This document shows positions 1-9,369 of a stretch of DNA of 64,000 bases, piece after piece. The notes beneath the pieces were generated by a model that saw only the letters and a list, made by a program, of their open reading frames with translations, was not told where the DNA came from and ran no database searches. A program made the position numbers and the translations under genes. Each line of letters begins with the position of its first letter. Position 1 is the first letter of the stretch. Source of the stretch: an uncultured Bacteroidota bacterium (lineage in GTDB: Bacteria > Bacteroidota > Bacteroidia > 2-12-FULL-35-15); contig CAINDA010000037.1 of assembly GCA_903847205.1 (NCBI GenBank), positions 39,440-103,439 on the forward strand. The letters are read 5' to 3'.

Positions 1-43
1 GAATTAATATTTGTAATCCGCCGGCATTTTTAATTGCTTAAAA

Positions 44-682
44 CTAAAAATCGCCGCTTTCAATCAGGCCGATGGCCTGCTCAATGTCTTTATCTTCGCC
101 ATCTCCATCGTAATCATCCTTAAGGCTGGAGTTGAATAATACTGCCAACCCCTGCCACATAAATGCAGAAAATGAACCGCGCATTTCCTTTACCACCTCA
201 TAAGCTGTAGCTCCGGTTTCGCGGTCTATCAGTTTAATTAATATACGGCCCTGGGTCATGCTTAAATTTTTCAATTCCTCGCCAAACTGAGCTTTCAACT
301 GCTGTTCGGCAAGTTTGGTATATTTCTTTTTGTCGGCTTCAAGAGGGATAGTTGCTAAAATACGATCGTACTCCTTCAGTTTCGCGGCGGCCAAAATAGC
401 ATAAGGATATACTTTTTTCACATTATACCTTGTTCTGTCCCACGCTGCTTTCTGCCTCTCATTTTTAAAAACGCGGGGAACATAACACACAATAGGAGCC
501 AATCTTGCATAGGGAATGGTATCGCCGTTATAAATAACAGCATGAACTAAAACAGCATTTTCAGGCAGTACCAGCCCCTGGGCTACTTTGGCCGACACCT
601 GTTCAATAACCGTACCTTCGGTCTGTCCCCATGTGAAAAGGGGCATAAAAAGCAATATAGATATGACTACATGTTTTGTCAT
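44..682 (-). CDS. DUF4294 domain-containing exported protein
   Basis: 212 residues with an N-terminal signal peptide ending near LFTWGQ. The body has the features I associate with the Bacteroidota family DUF4294: a YNGDTIPYA stretch near residue 52, then W-D-R-T-R-YNVKKVYPYA around residues 81-96, and a central R-I-L-I-K-L-I-D-R-ETG segment near 148. The tail is acidic (DDYDGDGEDKD). The family has no assigned function that I know of; it is probably periplasmic or cell-envelope associated. The gene is followed leftward by the window edge, and its start is a clear ATG. Its upstream neighbour accC is on the same strand, 161 bp away, so co-transcription is possible but not shown. Confidence 0.8.
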   Translation of the reverse strand: MTKHVVISILLFMPLFTWGQTEGTVIEQVSAKVAQGLVLPENAVLVHAVIYNGDTIPYARLAPIVCYVPRVFKNERQKAAWDRTRYNVKKVYPYAILAAAKLKEYDRILATIPLEADKKKYTKLAEQQLKAQFGEELKNLSMTQGRILIKLIDRETGATAYEVVKEMRGSFSAFMWQGLAVLFNSSLKDDYDGDGEDKDIEQAIGLIESGDF

Positions 683-843
683 CAGGCTTTATGAAACAAA
701 TCCTATACCCTTTTTTTAATTTGAGATTTGGAAATTTTTTGATTTAGAAAATTTAATAATTTGATGCAGTTAAAGTTTCAATATTTTTTGTCTTCTATTT
801 CTCAAAGTATCTATTTTTCTAAACTCTGTTTCAAAAAATCAAA

Positions 844-2331
844 TTAAAGCAGTCTGTTGACTTTCCATTTCGAATTGTTTTCGAGGGGGTCCTGATCTTT
901 GTTTTTTACTGATGCTTGTTTTGTTTCTGTCAATTTTGCAGCAAAAAGAGCTGCAATAACTACCTCATCATCCTTTTCGACAACAAGCATTTCGGGAGAA
1001 AAATGCTGCTTAACAAAATGTGTATCAAAATTACCGGAAGTAAATGCCTTATGATTCAAAACGAACCTGCAAAAGCTCAATGTAGTTTCTACGCCGATGA
1101 TTCTGTAATCATCGATAGCACGGATCATCCTGTTTATGGCCTCTTCCCTATCCTTTCCAAAAGATACCAGCTTGGCAATCATCGGATCATAATAAATGGG
1201 AATATCCATACCTTCTTCAAAACCGTCATCAACACGTACTCCCAGCCCCTGCGGGCGTTTGTATGTGATTAACTTACCAATATCCGGCAAAAAATTATTT
1301 GAAGGATCTTCGGCGTACACGCGTACTTCAATGCTATGCCCGTGGATTTTTAAATCAGACTGGGTGAAAGATAATTTTTCGCCGCGTGCTGCTTTAATCT
1401 GTTCTTTCACTAAGTCAATACCTGTAATCATTTCAGTTACCGGATGCTCCACCTGAAGGCGGGTATTCATCTCCAAGAAATAGAAATTTTTATTTTCATC
1501 CAGCAGGAATTCAACTGTACCAGCCCCTTCGTAATTACAAGCTTTTCCTACATTCACCGCACATTCACCCATAGCCTTTCGGATTTCGGGAGTAAGAACG
1601 GATGAGGGAGCTTCTTCAATTACCTTCTGGTGGCGCCTTTGAATGGAACATTCCCGTTCAAATAAATAAACGATATTTCCGTGAGAGTCGCCCAAAATTT
1701 GTATTTCAATATGCCTTGGCCCTGCAACGTAACGTTCAATAAATACCGAGCCGTCGCCGAATGCTGATGCAGCTTCGCTTACAGCTAATTTCATCTGCTC
1801 TTCAAATTCTTCAATATTCTCAACAATACGCATTCCCTTGCCGCCGCCCCCTGCACTTGCTTTAATTAATATAGGAAAACCTGTAAGCACCGCTGTTTTT
1901 TTTCCTTCTTCAACACTCGTGATTGCACCTTCAGACCCGGGCACCATAGGAATATTATATTTTTTAGCGGCTGCTTTCGCAGATAGTTTATCACCCATCA
2001 TTTTCATCGCTTCAGGCGATGGGCCGATAAATATGATTCCTGCTTTTTTCACTGCTGCTGCAAACCCTGCGTTTTCAGATAAAAATCCGTATCCCGGATG
2101 AATACCGTCAACACCAAGCTTTTTAGAGACCTCAATAATTTTATCTCCCAGTAAATACGATTGATTAGAGGGCGGCGGGCCGATGCAAACCGCCTCATCA
2201 GCATATTTAACAAAGGGTGCATTTCTGTCGGCTTCGGAATAAACTGCAACGGTTTTAATACCCATCTCCCTGCAGGAACGCATGATACGCAATGCTATTT
2301 CTCCGCGATTGGCAACTAATATTTTATTCAT
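844..2331 (-). CDS. accC: Biotin carboxylase subunit of an acyl-CoA carboxylase
   Basis: 495 residues. The protein carries out the ATP- and bicarbonate-dependent carboxylation of biotin on the carrier protein, the first half-reaction of acetyl- or propionyl-CoA carboxylase. Visible landmarks are the N-terminal biotin-carboxylase fold (KILVANRGEIALRIMRSC), the glycine-rich ATP loop GGGGKGMRIV near residue 162, the ERYVAGPRHIEIQILGD segment, and the catalytic EMNTRLQVEHPVTE near 288-301. It is longer than a minimal AccC because of a C-terminal tail ending in SKWKVNRLL. In this phylum such tails occur on subunits paired with a separate biotin carrier and carboxyltransferase, so propionyl-CoA carboxylase is as likely as fatty-acid synthesis. 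No carrier or transferase gene is adjacent in this window. Confidence 0.9.
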   Translation of the reverse strand: MNKILVANRGEIALRIMRSCREMGIKTVAVYSEADRNAPFVKYADEAVCIGPPPSNQSYLLGDKIIEVSKKLGVDGIHPGYGFLSENAGFAAAVKKAGIIFIGPSPEAMKMMGDKLSAKAAAKKYNIPMVPGSEGAITSVEEGKKTAVLTGFPILIKASAGGGGKGMRIVENIEEFEEQMKLAVSEAASAFGDGSVFIERYVAGPRHIEIQILGDSHGNIVYLFERECSIQRRHQKVIEEAPSSVLTPEIRKAMGECAVNVGKACNYEGAGTVEFLLDENKNFYFLEMNTRLQVEHPVTEMITGIDLVKEQIKAARGEKLSFTQSDLKIHGHSIEVRVYAEDPSNNFLPDIGKLITYKRPQGLGVRVDDGFEEGMDIPIYYDPMIAKLVSFGKDREEAINRMIRAIDDYRIIGVETTLSFCRFVLNHKAFTSGNFDTHFVKQHFSPEMLVVEKDDEVVIAALFAAKLTETKQASVKNKDQDPLENNSKWKVNRLL

Positions 2332-2413
2332 AAAATGTAATTAATAAATTCTAATTTTAAATTCTCAAAATCAGTTGTAAAACGGTAAATACCGCAATTT
2401 ATTTGAGTTCATA

Positions 2414-2421
2414 CAAACCTA
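2414..2421 (-). promoter_or_regulatory. -7 promoter element upstream of the biotin carboxylase gene
   Basis: On the minus strand this reads TAGGTTTG, matching the Bacteroidota -7 consensus TAnnTTTG. It would give a leader of about 75 nt before the ATG at 2331. I see no convincing -33 TTG. Confidence 0.4.
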
Positions 2422-2546
2422 ATAAAAAAAGCTTAATTCGGGATAAATGTATATATGATAAATTTCCTTTTCTGCGACATGATTTTTTTTTATAAAACTT
2501 CAGGGGCCTTATCGGAAAACAATTTTGTAAAATTTAAAACAACGCA

Positions 2547-3119
2547 ATGGAAGCCGCAAATCATGAAAATAAAACGTTTGAGAAAATTTCTTTTTCTCAA
2601 AAAGAGCTGAGGAACAGGACATTTGAAAAATGTGAGTTTAAAAACTGCGATTTTTCGAACAGTAATTTATCGTCAAACAGTTTTAATGAATGTGTTTTTA
2701 ACAACTGTAATATGGCTTTAACAAAGCTTAATAAAACAAAACTTACAGATGTGTTTTTTAAGGAATGCAAATTAATCGGCATTAATTTTTATGAGTGCAA
2801 TGACTTTATGTTCAGTGTAAAATTTGAAAACTGTCTTTTAGATTATGCTTCTTTTGCAGCAAAAAAAATGGCTAAAACTAAATTCATGAACTGTTCTTTA
2901 AAAGAAGCTAATTTCTCTAATGCTGATATTTCAGGTGTTTTGTTTCAAAACTGCAGTTTGGAAGGAACAGTATTTAATAAAACAATCTTAAAAGATACTG
3001 ACTTTACAAGTGCTTTCAATTACAGGATTGATCCGAATGTAAATTTTATGAAAAAGGCAAAGTTCTCGAAAGACGGGTTAGAAGGGCTTTTGACGCAGTA
3101 TGATATTGTTGTTGAATAG
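2547..3119 (+). CDS. Pentapeptide repeat protein
   Basis: 190 residues with no signal peptide. Almost the whole length is built from five-residue repeats with Phe/Leu/Met at the centre and C/A/S two positions before (for example CEFKN-CDFSN-SNLSS, then CSLKE-ANFSN-ADISG-VLFQN-CSLEG). Such repeats fold into a right-handed quadrilateral beta-helix. The length and cysteine-rich repeats resemble the Qnr/McbG type of DNA-gyrase-protecting proteins, but many pentapeptide proteins have no known role, so I infer only the fold. It is monocistronic: divergent from accC and followed by about 400 bp without a gene. Confidence 0.8.
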   Translation: MEAANHENKTFEKISFSQKELRNRTFEKCEFKNCDFSNSNLSSNSFNECVFNNCNMALTKLNKTKLTDVFFKECKLIGINFYECNDFMFSVKFENCLLDYASFAAKKMAKTKFMNCSLKEANFSNADISGVLFQNCSLEGTVFNKTILKDTDFTSAFNYRIDPNVNFMKKAKFSKDGLEGLLTQYDIVVE

Positions 3120-3207
3120 TATTTTAATATCGAATAAAATCAAAATGCAGACGATGCTATTTAATTTGCCTTCTCTTGAAGGATTTGACAAACTATTTTT
3201 TTTTCTG

Positions 3208-3352
3208 AAACAAACTGTTTATTTTTCTTAAACAAACAAACAAACAAACAAACAAAACAAACTGTGTATTTTCTTTTTTCTTAAAAAAAAAGAAACAAAA
3301 ATTCAAGAACAAACGATTGCTCCCCTCAAGCAGCACAGCATCGCGTTTGTTC
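3208..3352. repeat. Simple-repeat intergenic region with CAAA microsatellite and inverted repeat
   Basis: The gap between 3120 and 3556 has no gene. It contains two copies of an A/T-rich segment starting AAACAAACTGT (near 3208 and 3256) around a run of six CAAA tetranucleotides (3233-3256). After these come an A-rich stretch and a 9-bp inverted repeat, GAACAAACG at 3307-3315 and CGTTTGTTC at 3344-3352. It looks like a degraded dispersed repeat. Nothing else was recognised. Confidence 0.5.
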
Positions 3353-3489
3353 AATCCTAACGCACGTTTCCCTAAGTAGATTTCTGCAAAATACTCTAAA
3401 GTTTATTCTAAATGTTCAATCATTTTATTTACCATATTTCCAGAAAATAAAAGTTTAATCTTTTATCTATAAAAATTATGGCATACTAA

Positions 3490-3520
3490 TTGGATTGAGG
3501 TAAGAGAATAATTACTTTTG
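3490..3520 (+). promoter_or_regulatory. Promoter of the lysine-rich secreted protein gene
   Basis: A TTG at 3490-3492 is followed after 20 bp by TACTTTTG at 3513-3520, a full match to the Bacteroidota -33/-7 arrangement. The in-frame ATG at 3518 lies inside the -7 element, so it cannot be the translation start; the ATG at 3557 must be used. Confidence 0.65.
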
Positions 3521-3556
3521 CAAACGAAATTAATACTAACTAAAAAAACTAAAATC

Positions 3557-3916
3557 ATGAAAAAGATCATTGCATTATTTACTGTGTTTGCTTTTATGCT
3601 AAACATGGCTTGGGCTCAGGAAAAACCTAAAACTGAAAAGAAAGAACCGGTTAAAACTGAAAAGAAAGAAAAAGTAAAAACTGAGAAAAAAGAAAAAGCT
3701 GCTAAAGAAGCTAAAAAAGAAGAAGCTAAACCAGCTGACGTAAAAAAAGAAGAAGCTAAACCAGCAGGAACTAAATTGAAAAAAGATGGTACTCCGGATA
3801 AACGTTTCAAAGAAAACAAAGAAGCTAAACCTGCTTCAGGCCCTGTAAAAAAAGACGGTACTCCTGATAAACGTTTCAAAGAAAACAAAGAAAAAGCACC
3901 GGCTGAGAAAAAATAA
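3557..3916 (+). CDS. Small secreted lysine/glutamate-rich repeat protein
   Basis: 119 residues starting MKKIIALFTVFAF, with a signal peptide ending AWAQ. The mature part is almost entirely Lys, Glu, Ala and Pro. It begins with degenerate KTEKKE repeats, then EEAKPA units, and ends in two copies of a 14-residue unit, KKDGTPDKRFKENK (near residues 77-90 and 101-114). I recognise KDGTPDxR-type repeats from small secreted Bacteroidota proteins of unknown function. The high charge and low complexity suggest an unfolded periplasmic or extracellular peptide. A longer in-frame start at 3518 is rejected because it overlaps the -7 element. A strong terminator follows, so the gene is a self-contained, probably well-expressed unit. 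Confidence 0.75.
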   Translation: MKKIIALFTVFAFMLNMAWAQEKPKTEKKEPVKTEKKEKVKTEKKEKAAKEAKKEEAKPADVKKEEAKPAGTKLKKDGTPDKRFKENKEAKPASGPVKKDGTPDKRFKENKEKAPAEKK

Positions 3917-3955
3917 TTAGTTTTTTAGCTTGTTCCTTTTCTGGAATTAATAAAT

Positions 3956-3986
3956 AAAAAAGTCTGCTTTTGAAGCAGACTTTTTT
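3956..3986 (+). terminator. Rho-independent terminator
   Basis: A perfect 14-bp stem (AAAAAAGTCTGCTT pairing with AAGCAGACTTTTTT) with a TTG loop and a T-run. It lies 40 bp after the lysine-rich protein gene. Confidence 0.85.
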
Positions 3987-4002
3987 ATTTACCAGGAAGT
4001 TG

Positions 4003-4159
4003 TTTTCAATTATAAATAAAGCAGATTAAAACAAGATCCCTCGCGGAAAGCTCGGGATGACAGCCAGTATAACCATACTTATTTTTCAAGAATTTTTTTT
4101 TCAATTATAAATATCTTCTGATTCAACAAGATCCCTCGCGAAAAGCTCGGGATGACAGC
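4003..4159. repeat. Tandem duplication of a ~95-bp intergenic segment
   Basis: Two copies, 4003-4063 and 4098-4159, each start with a TCAATTATAAATA segment and end with ACAAGATCCCTCGCG, an AAAGCTCGG block and GATGACAGC. The period is about 95 bp. They lie between convergent genes. The GATCCCTCGCG...GGATGACAG core looks like a dispersed repeat. Confidence 0.6.
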
Positions 4160-4174
4160 TGTATATCTAGTGAA

Positions 4175-5581
4175 TTATCCGAACATTTTGCCGGGGTTTA
4201 GAATTGCTTTGGGGTCGAAGAGTAGTTTAATTCCTTTTTGAATTTCTAATGCTTTTTCGGAGAAAACTATCCCCATATAATCCTGCTGAATAAGGCCTAT
4301 GCCATGTTCACCGCTGATGGTTCCGTTCAGCTTTTTGCAGATTGTAAATATTTCGGCTATAGCATCTTTAATGTACTTTCCGTTCCACTGTTCATCTGTT
4401 AAATCGGTTTTTATAATACGGATATGCAGATTACCATCGCCGGCATGGCCGTAGCAGACAGATTTAAATTTATATTTTTCTCCGACTTGTTTTACTCCTT
4501 TTACAAGTTTGGGAAGTTCGGCGCGAGGGACGACAGTATCCAGCTCTTTGCTTACTGCATTGGCTTTTACAGCTTCATTAATTTTCCGGCGCAGCTTCCA
4601 TAATTCCTGTTTCTGAGATTCTGAATCTGCAAATAAAATATCAGCGACATTATATCCGGCCATCAATTCAGAAACCGATTCCATCTCTTTCATCAATACT
4701 TCCAAATCATTACCGTCTGTTTCAATCAATAAATGAGCTTGAATATCGTCTTCGAGTTTTACAACAGAGCTTTCAGTATATCTGCTGACCCAATCGAGGG
4801 CATCGCGGTCCATCAGTTCCATTGCACTGGGGATGAACCCTGCACGGAATACTTCACTCACTGCAGCGCAGGCTTCATCCAAAATCCGGAAAGGCACCAG
4901 CATCAATAAATTATGTTTAGGATATGGCAGCAGTTTCACAATTATTTTTGTAACAATACCAAGTGTTCCTTCGCTGCCAACCATTAACTGGGTTAGGTTA
5001 TAACCTGTTGAATTTTTCAACGTATTTGCTCCTGTGTAAATTATTTCGCCCGTAGGCAGCACCACTTCTAAGTTGAGAATATAATCTTTGGTAGTACCGT
5101 ATTTCACGCATTTAGGTCCGCCGGAACTTTCAGCCACATTGCCTCCTAAAAAGCAGCTTCCTTTGCTTGCCGGATCAGGCGGATAAAATAAGCCGAGTTC
5201 TTTTACAGCATTCTGGAATGCTTCATTGATAACACCCGGCTCTACTGAGGCCTGAAGATTTCTTATATCAATTTCAAGAATTTCATTAAACCGTTCCATG
5301 GAAAGAACAATACCTCCGTGTATCGGTAAAGCCCCGCCGCTTAAGCCTGTTCCGGCTCCGCGTGGTGTTACAGGGATTGATTCTTTATTTGCAATTATTA
5401 ATATTTCTGAAATCTCCTTTGCTGTGCGGGGTTTTAGAACTGCTTCGGGAAGAAACAAAAGTTTTTCTGTTTCATCGTGGCCGTAATTGGAAAGAGTTTC
5501 TGAATCGAATTTAAGGTATGTTTCTCCGACAATCTGCTGGAGCTGCTTTATAATAAGAGGTGATATTTTATTGTAAATCAT
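4175..5581 (-). CDS. glcD: FAD-linked oxidase, glycolate oxidase GlcD / D-lactate dehydrogenase type
   Basis: 468 residues, cytosolic. The N-terminal half is a PCMH-type FAD-binding domain, with the pyrophosphate loop PRGAGTGLSGGALP near residues 78-91 and a GGNVAESSGGPKCVKYG segment near 146-162. The C-terminal half matches the FAD-linked oxidase C domain, with CYGHAGDGNLHIRI near 377 and SGEHGIGLIQ near 426. The family oxidises 2-hydroxy acids (glycolate, D-lactate, D-2-hydroxyglutarate) with a quinone or flavoprotein acceptor. Substrate cannot be told from sequence. The separate GlcE and GlcF subunits are not adjacent, so a stand-alone D-2-hydroxyacid dehydrogenase is likely. Monocistronic. 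Confidence 0.85.
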   Translation of the reverse strand: MIYNKISPLIIKQLQQIVGETYLKFDSETLSNYGHDETEKLLFLPEAVLKPRTAKEISEILIIANKESIPVTPRGAGTGLSGGALPIHGGIVLSMERFNEILEIDIRNLQASVEPGVINEAFQNAVKELGLFYPPDPASKGSCFLGGNVAESSGGPKCVKYGTTKDYILNLEVVLPTGEIIYTGANTLKNSTGYNLTQLMVGSEGTLGIVTKIIVKLLPYPKHNLLMLVPFRILDEACAAVSEVFRAGFIPSAMELMDRDALDWVSRYTESSVVKLEDDIQAHLLIETDGNDLEVLMKEMESVSELMAGYNVADILFADSESQKQELWKLRRKINEAVKANAVSKELDTVVPRAELPKLVKGVKQVGEKYKFKSVCYGHAGDGNLHIRIIKTDLTDEQWNGKYIKDAIAEIFTICKKLNGTISGEHGIGLIQQDYMGIVFSEKALEIQKGIKLLFDPKAILNPGKMFG

Positions 5582-5672
5582 TTTATTTGCGATATGTTAA
5601 AATTAAAATAACAACGGAGGCATGGAGTTCAGGGAGAAACACGGAGATAAAGTAAAAAAACTGTGTTTATTT

Positions 5673-5705
5673 AAACCTGTCAGGTTTTGAAAACCTGACA
5701 GGTTT
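5673..5705. repeat. Perfect 33-bp palindrome (REP-like)
   Basis: AAACCTGTCAGGTTTT at 5673-5688 is the exact reverse complement of 5690-5705, with a single G between. It lies 20 bp beyond the stop codon of the adhesin gene (minus strand) and upstream of glcD, so it may stop transcription from the adhesin gene. It matches the CCTGTCAGG/CCTGACAGG type of intergenic palindrome that is common in this phylum. Confidence 0.8.
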
Positions 5706-5724
5706 GTACGCTTCACTACCATCG

Positions 5725-8700
5725 CTATCTTTCAAGGTTTACAAAACCATTATATTCAATAACTTTATCAGAACAGTTTGTTTTACCGGTTACCATCCAA
5801 TAATAAACGCCTGTGTCGCATTTTTTATTTTTTAAATTGTTACCGTCCCAGCCTTTGGTTGATTCGCCGGTTTCAAAAACTTTATTCCCCCATCTGTCGA
5901 ATATCTGCAGGTTATAAGTTACGAAATCGTATGTTTTATGAGGATTTGCGAGTTCTACGATAGGAAAAAACAAATCGTTTATACCGTCGCTATTAGGCGA
6001 GAAAACATTTGTGGGTGTGGAGCCCGAGAACTGCTGAAAAACCGAGCTGTCGATAGCTGTTGTTTTAAACATACAGCCGTTATGAAACCATGTAAATGAA
6101 TAATTATTTAATCCGTTTATAGGCGCGTAATAATTAGTCTGGTTTCCTCCTGCCAAAGCAACACCTGCATTATACCATTGAAACGGCGCTGCAGCAATAG
6201 CTATCCCGGCATCGGATAAAAGGAGCACCACATTTTTTTCTCCCTGACAGTAAGTGGTATGGATATTCATTGTATCAATTGTCGGGTTTGATAAAATAGT
6301 AAACGAGGCAGATGCAGTGCAGGAGCCGGTTGTAACAGATAATGCATAAGTGCCAGCCGGAATATTATTTAAAACATTGGTGTTATTGCCCGGATATCCT
6401 GTCCAGTTATACTGATAAGCACCGCCTGTACCGCCGGTTACAGCTGCTGTAACCGAACCGCTTGTTCCGTTTGAGCAGGTTTTGGTTACTGTTCCGTTTA
6501 TCTGCAAAGGCGTGTAAACATCAATAGTATCAACTATTACCCTGACACATTGATTGCTGTCGGAAATTGTTAAGGTATAAATTCCGGAGCCTACTCCGCT
6601 GAGTATATTGGTGATATCGGCCGGAAAGCCTGTCCATGAATAGGTATAAGGAGTTATGCCTCCGGAGGCAGTAACGGAGATATTTCCTGAATTTACAATT
6701 GCACAGTTATAATTTGCTGACGATACTGCTGTGAGCGGAAGAGGCTGTGTTAATGTATAACCGAAAGCCTGGATGCATCCTCCTGCATCGGTAATTGTGC
6801 CGGCATAGTTACCGGCATGAATGCCGTGGATCTGGGTGCCTGTTACTGCAGGAGAAGTCCAGTTAACAGTATAAGGACCTGAACCTCCTGTTGGTATTAT
6901 TTTTAAAGTGGTGGTATCATTAAAGCATTTGAGTGATCCTGTAAAAGAATAATTTATAGGAGTCGGGATATTCACTACTAATGCCTGATACACGTTTCTG
7001 CAGCCTCCGTTATCGGTAATTGTAAGTGTATAAGTACCGGGAGCAAGGCCGGTAACCGAATTGGAGTTGGGCAGTCCGTTTGACCATACATAATTAAAAG
7101 GCGGAGCGCCGTTTTGAGTTGTAATTGTAATGGCCCCGCTGTTTACAGTACCTCCGCATCCGGTAGTAACAACTGCTGTAGAAGAAAATGCACCGGGCCC
7201 GGCATTAATCACAACTGTATCATGAACTACCTGCTGCAAACATGAACCTTCTGAAACAGTAACAATATATGTTCCCGGAGGAATGTTTGTGATTGTTGTT
7301 CCGTTTTGAACGGGAGAAGTATTCCAGACAATGGTGTAAGGAGGACTGCCCCCGGTAATAACTGCTGTTGCTGAGCCGGGAGAAGCACATGTAGCATCGG
7401 TTGACGATGTTGTAACTGCCAATGTTCCGCCGCTAGTGCAGGCTACAGCGCCTGTTGGCACAAGAGCAGAAACAAATCCGTGACCGCATACATACAGCAC
7501 GCCGTTATCACTCCAGTTAACATCAAATACCACATCGGGCATTGTATAGGTATTAACCAATGTTAAAGCGGTATCGTATTGTTTTACAAAATTATTGTTT
7601 CCTAAAAACAAATTGCCGCAATCATCAGCAGAAACGCCGCCCCAATACATTAATGAGGAATCGTTGGCAGCGGGAAAACTTATTCTTTTATATCTTAATA
7701 AATTCCCTGTAGGGCCGTCCCATTTTTTTAAAACATATCCATCGTAGGAATACACAATTTTATTTGAGGTTGTTAACCCGTTGTACCCATTTGAGAAACT
7801 GGAGCCAGTATAATAAGTAACACTGGAACATTCCTTAAATGAATAATTTGTATTTACGTTATAGGTAACCGGAAGCAATGACGGCAGAGGTAGTTTTACC
7901 AATTGATTTTCATAAAGCCCATCGGCAAAACCGGCAGATAAATTAGTTTCCTGGTAACAGTTGCCGTAATTATCAAGGGTTAACAAGCCAACATCGTGGC
8001 AGCAGTTGGCTGTGGGGATATACTGCACGGGCGAGAGATTGACCAGACTTGAATCTAAAAAACATGTTTGATAGGTGGGCGTTGTAACTCCACCTCCTGC
8101 AATAACGGCTTGATGCGTGCATCGGCTGAAGCCTATGCGCCACATTTCTTCGAACTGTGAATTGCCCGCGAACGTAGCTAATACAGTGGAATTTGAATTT
8201 ATTTTTATAACCTGGGCGCCGGAGGAGCTGTTAAAACCTTCAACAATATAAATGTTATTTGAATTTCTGTCAACTGCAAAATCGCCGTAATAGCTCGAAA
8301 ACAAAGTGGGCGAAAATGACCATATCAGCGCGCCTGCGGGACTGTATTTTAAAACTTCAAAAGGGCCTCCGCCTGTTCCGCCGTAAGCGTAGGCATTTCC
8401 CTGATTATCAAAATCAACATCGTAAGCATCATTGCCGCCTGCAAAATTAGGAGTGGCTGTCCAGGGGTCGATAACAATGGTTTCGGATGTATTATTTTCA
8501 ATATCAAAACCTATTTGATTGTCGGTAATTTTAAATCTGCTTTTTACAATAATTCTTGTATTTTGAACATAAGCGGCTGGCTGGTGATGAATTATTTTTC
8601 CGAACTCGGAATAGACTTCTATGTTATTTTTTTTGAGTTTAAATTTTGAGTTATCAGGAAAAAACATTTTTATTTTCCGCGCATCAGCACCGGGATGCAG

Positions 8701-9252
8701 GTAAAAACTGTATTCGATGCCTGATGAATCTTTGGGAAATTCAAACACTACGTCAATATCAGGATAGATATTTTTATAAATTAATTTCGCGAAAGCATCG
8801 GCTTTAATGGTTCCTTTTTTATTCTTGCTTTTTAAATCGGAATAGGAATAAAAATTACTCACTTTGTTTTCGGCAGCTACTGCAGCGTTTGATTCGTCGA
8901 ATTTTAGTTCACAAAACTTTTCTGAGAGTTTGAAAAGCATATCCTTTTCTGGTTCATCTTCATTTTCTGGAAACGTATTTTTGTTTTCTTTTTCTTCCGC
9001 TTCAGTTTTATTCTTTTTTACTTTTTCTTTGCGGCTGATGGTATAGCCCGATTTTGTGAAGTAATAACGTACGCCGTCGATTTTAGCAGTAAATAAAACA
9101 GCTTCGTTATTTGGTAATTTAACATCATCAAACTGTCCTTTATTTTCAATAAAGTTTTTTTGTTCGAACGGATTTTTCTGAACCCATTTGGTTTGAGCAT
9201 TCAATAATTGAAGGCTTAATAGTAGAAGAATAGTGCTGTATCGTTTTAACAT
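5725..9252 (-). CDS. T9SS type-B secreted adhesin with SprB repeats
   Basis: 1175 residues. A signal peptide (MLKRYSTILLLLSLQLLNAQ) is followed by an N-terminal module with the NFIENKGQF signature (DUF7948-like) up to about residue 270. Next comes a beta-propeller-like part with GNAYAYGG, NNIYIVEG and GNLFLGNN strands. From about 600 to 1020 there are at least five SprB-type repeats (NGTTITNIPPGTYIVTV, NSVTGLAPGTYTLTI and similar). The C-terminus is a gliding-motility type domain beginning NVFSPNSDGINDLFFP. That domain directs secretion through the type IX system, usually with a PorP/SprF partner. The ATG at 9330 is upstream of the -7 element at 9315-9322, so I use 9252. Role in adhesion or gliding is inferred. 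Confidence 0.85.
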   Translation of the reverse strand: MLKRYSTILLLLSLQLLNAQTKWVQKNPFEQKNFIENKGQFDDVKLPNNEAVLFTAKIDGVRYYFTKSGYTISRKEKVKKNKTEAEEKENKNTFPENEDEPEKDMLFKLSEKFCELKFDESNAAVAAENKVSNFYSYSDLKSKNKKGTIKADAFAKLIYKNIYPDIDVVFEFPKDSSGIEYSFYLHPGADARKIKMFFPDNSKFKLKKNNIEVYSEFGKIIHHQPAAYVQNTRIIVKSRFKITDNQIGFDIENNTSETIVIDPWTATPNFAGGNDAYDVDFDNQGNAYAYGGTGGGPFEVLKYSPAGALIWSFSPTLFSSYYGDFAVDRNSNNIYIVEGFNSSSGAQVIKINSNSTVLATFAGNSQFEEMWRIGFSRCTHQAVIAGGGVTTPTYQTCFLDSSLVNLSPVQYIPTANCCHDVGLLTLDNYGNCYQETNLSAGFADGLYENQLVKLPLPSLLPVTYNVNTNYSFKECSSVTYYTGSSFSNGYNGLTTSNKIVYSYDGYVLKKWDGPTGNLLRYKRISFPAANDSSLMYWGGVSADDCGNLFLGNNNFVKQYDTALTLVNTYTMPDVVFDVNWSDNGVLYVCGHGFVSALVPTGAVACTSGGTLAVTTSSTDATCASPGSATAVITGGSPPYTIVWNTSPVQNGTTITNIPPGTYIVTVSEGSCLQQVVHDTVVINAGPGAFSSTAVVTTGCGGTVNSGAITITTQNGAPPFNYVWSNGLPNSNSVTGLAPGTYTLTITDNGGCRNVYQALVVNIPTPINYSFTGSLKCFNDTTTLKIIPTGGSGPYTVNWTSPAVTGTQIHGIHAGNYAGTITDAGGCIQAFGYTLTQPLPLTAVSSANYNCAIVNSGNISVTASGGITPYTYSWTGFPADITNILSGVGSGIYTLTISDSNQCVRVIVDTIDVYTPLQINGTVTKTCSNGTSGSVTAAVTGGTGGAYQYNWTGYPGNNTNVLNNIPAGTYALSVTTGSCTASASFTILSNPTIDTMNIHTTYCQGEKNVVLLLSDAGIAIAAAPFQWYNAGVALAGGNQTNYYAPINGLNNYSFTWFHNGCMFKTTAIDSSVFQQFSGSTPTNVFSPNSDGINDLFFPIVELANPHKTYDFVTYNLQIFDRWGNKVFETGESTKGWDGNNLKNKKCDTGVYYWMVTGKTNCSDKVIEYNGFVNLER

Positions 9253-9314
9253 GTTCGTTGATTTAATTAAGAAAATAAAAATAGGATGCTGATGACGCAG
9301 ATTATTATGATGAA

Positions 9315-9322
9315 CAAAGATA
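9315..9322 (-). promoter_or_regulatory. -7 promoter element of the large adhesin gene
   Basis: TATCTTTG on the minus strand, an exact TAnnTTTG match. It gives a leader of about 55 nt to the ATG at 9252 and rules out the upstream in-frame start at 9330. No clear -33 box. Confidence 0.55.
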
Positions 9323-9369
9323 AAAATCATTTTTTATTAAGAGCTATGGGTATTATCAGTGTAATTTTT

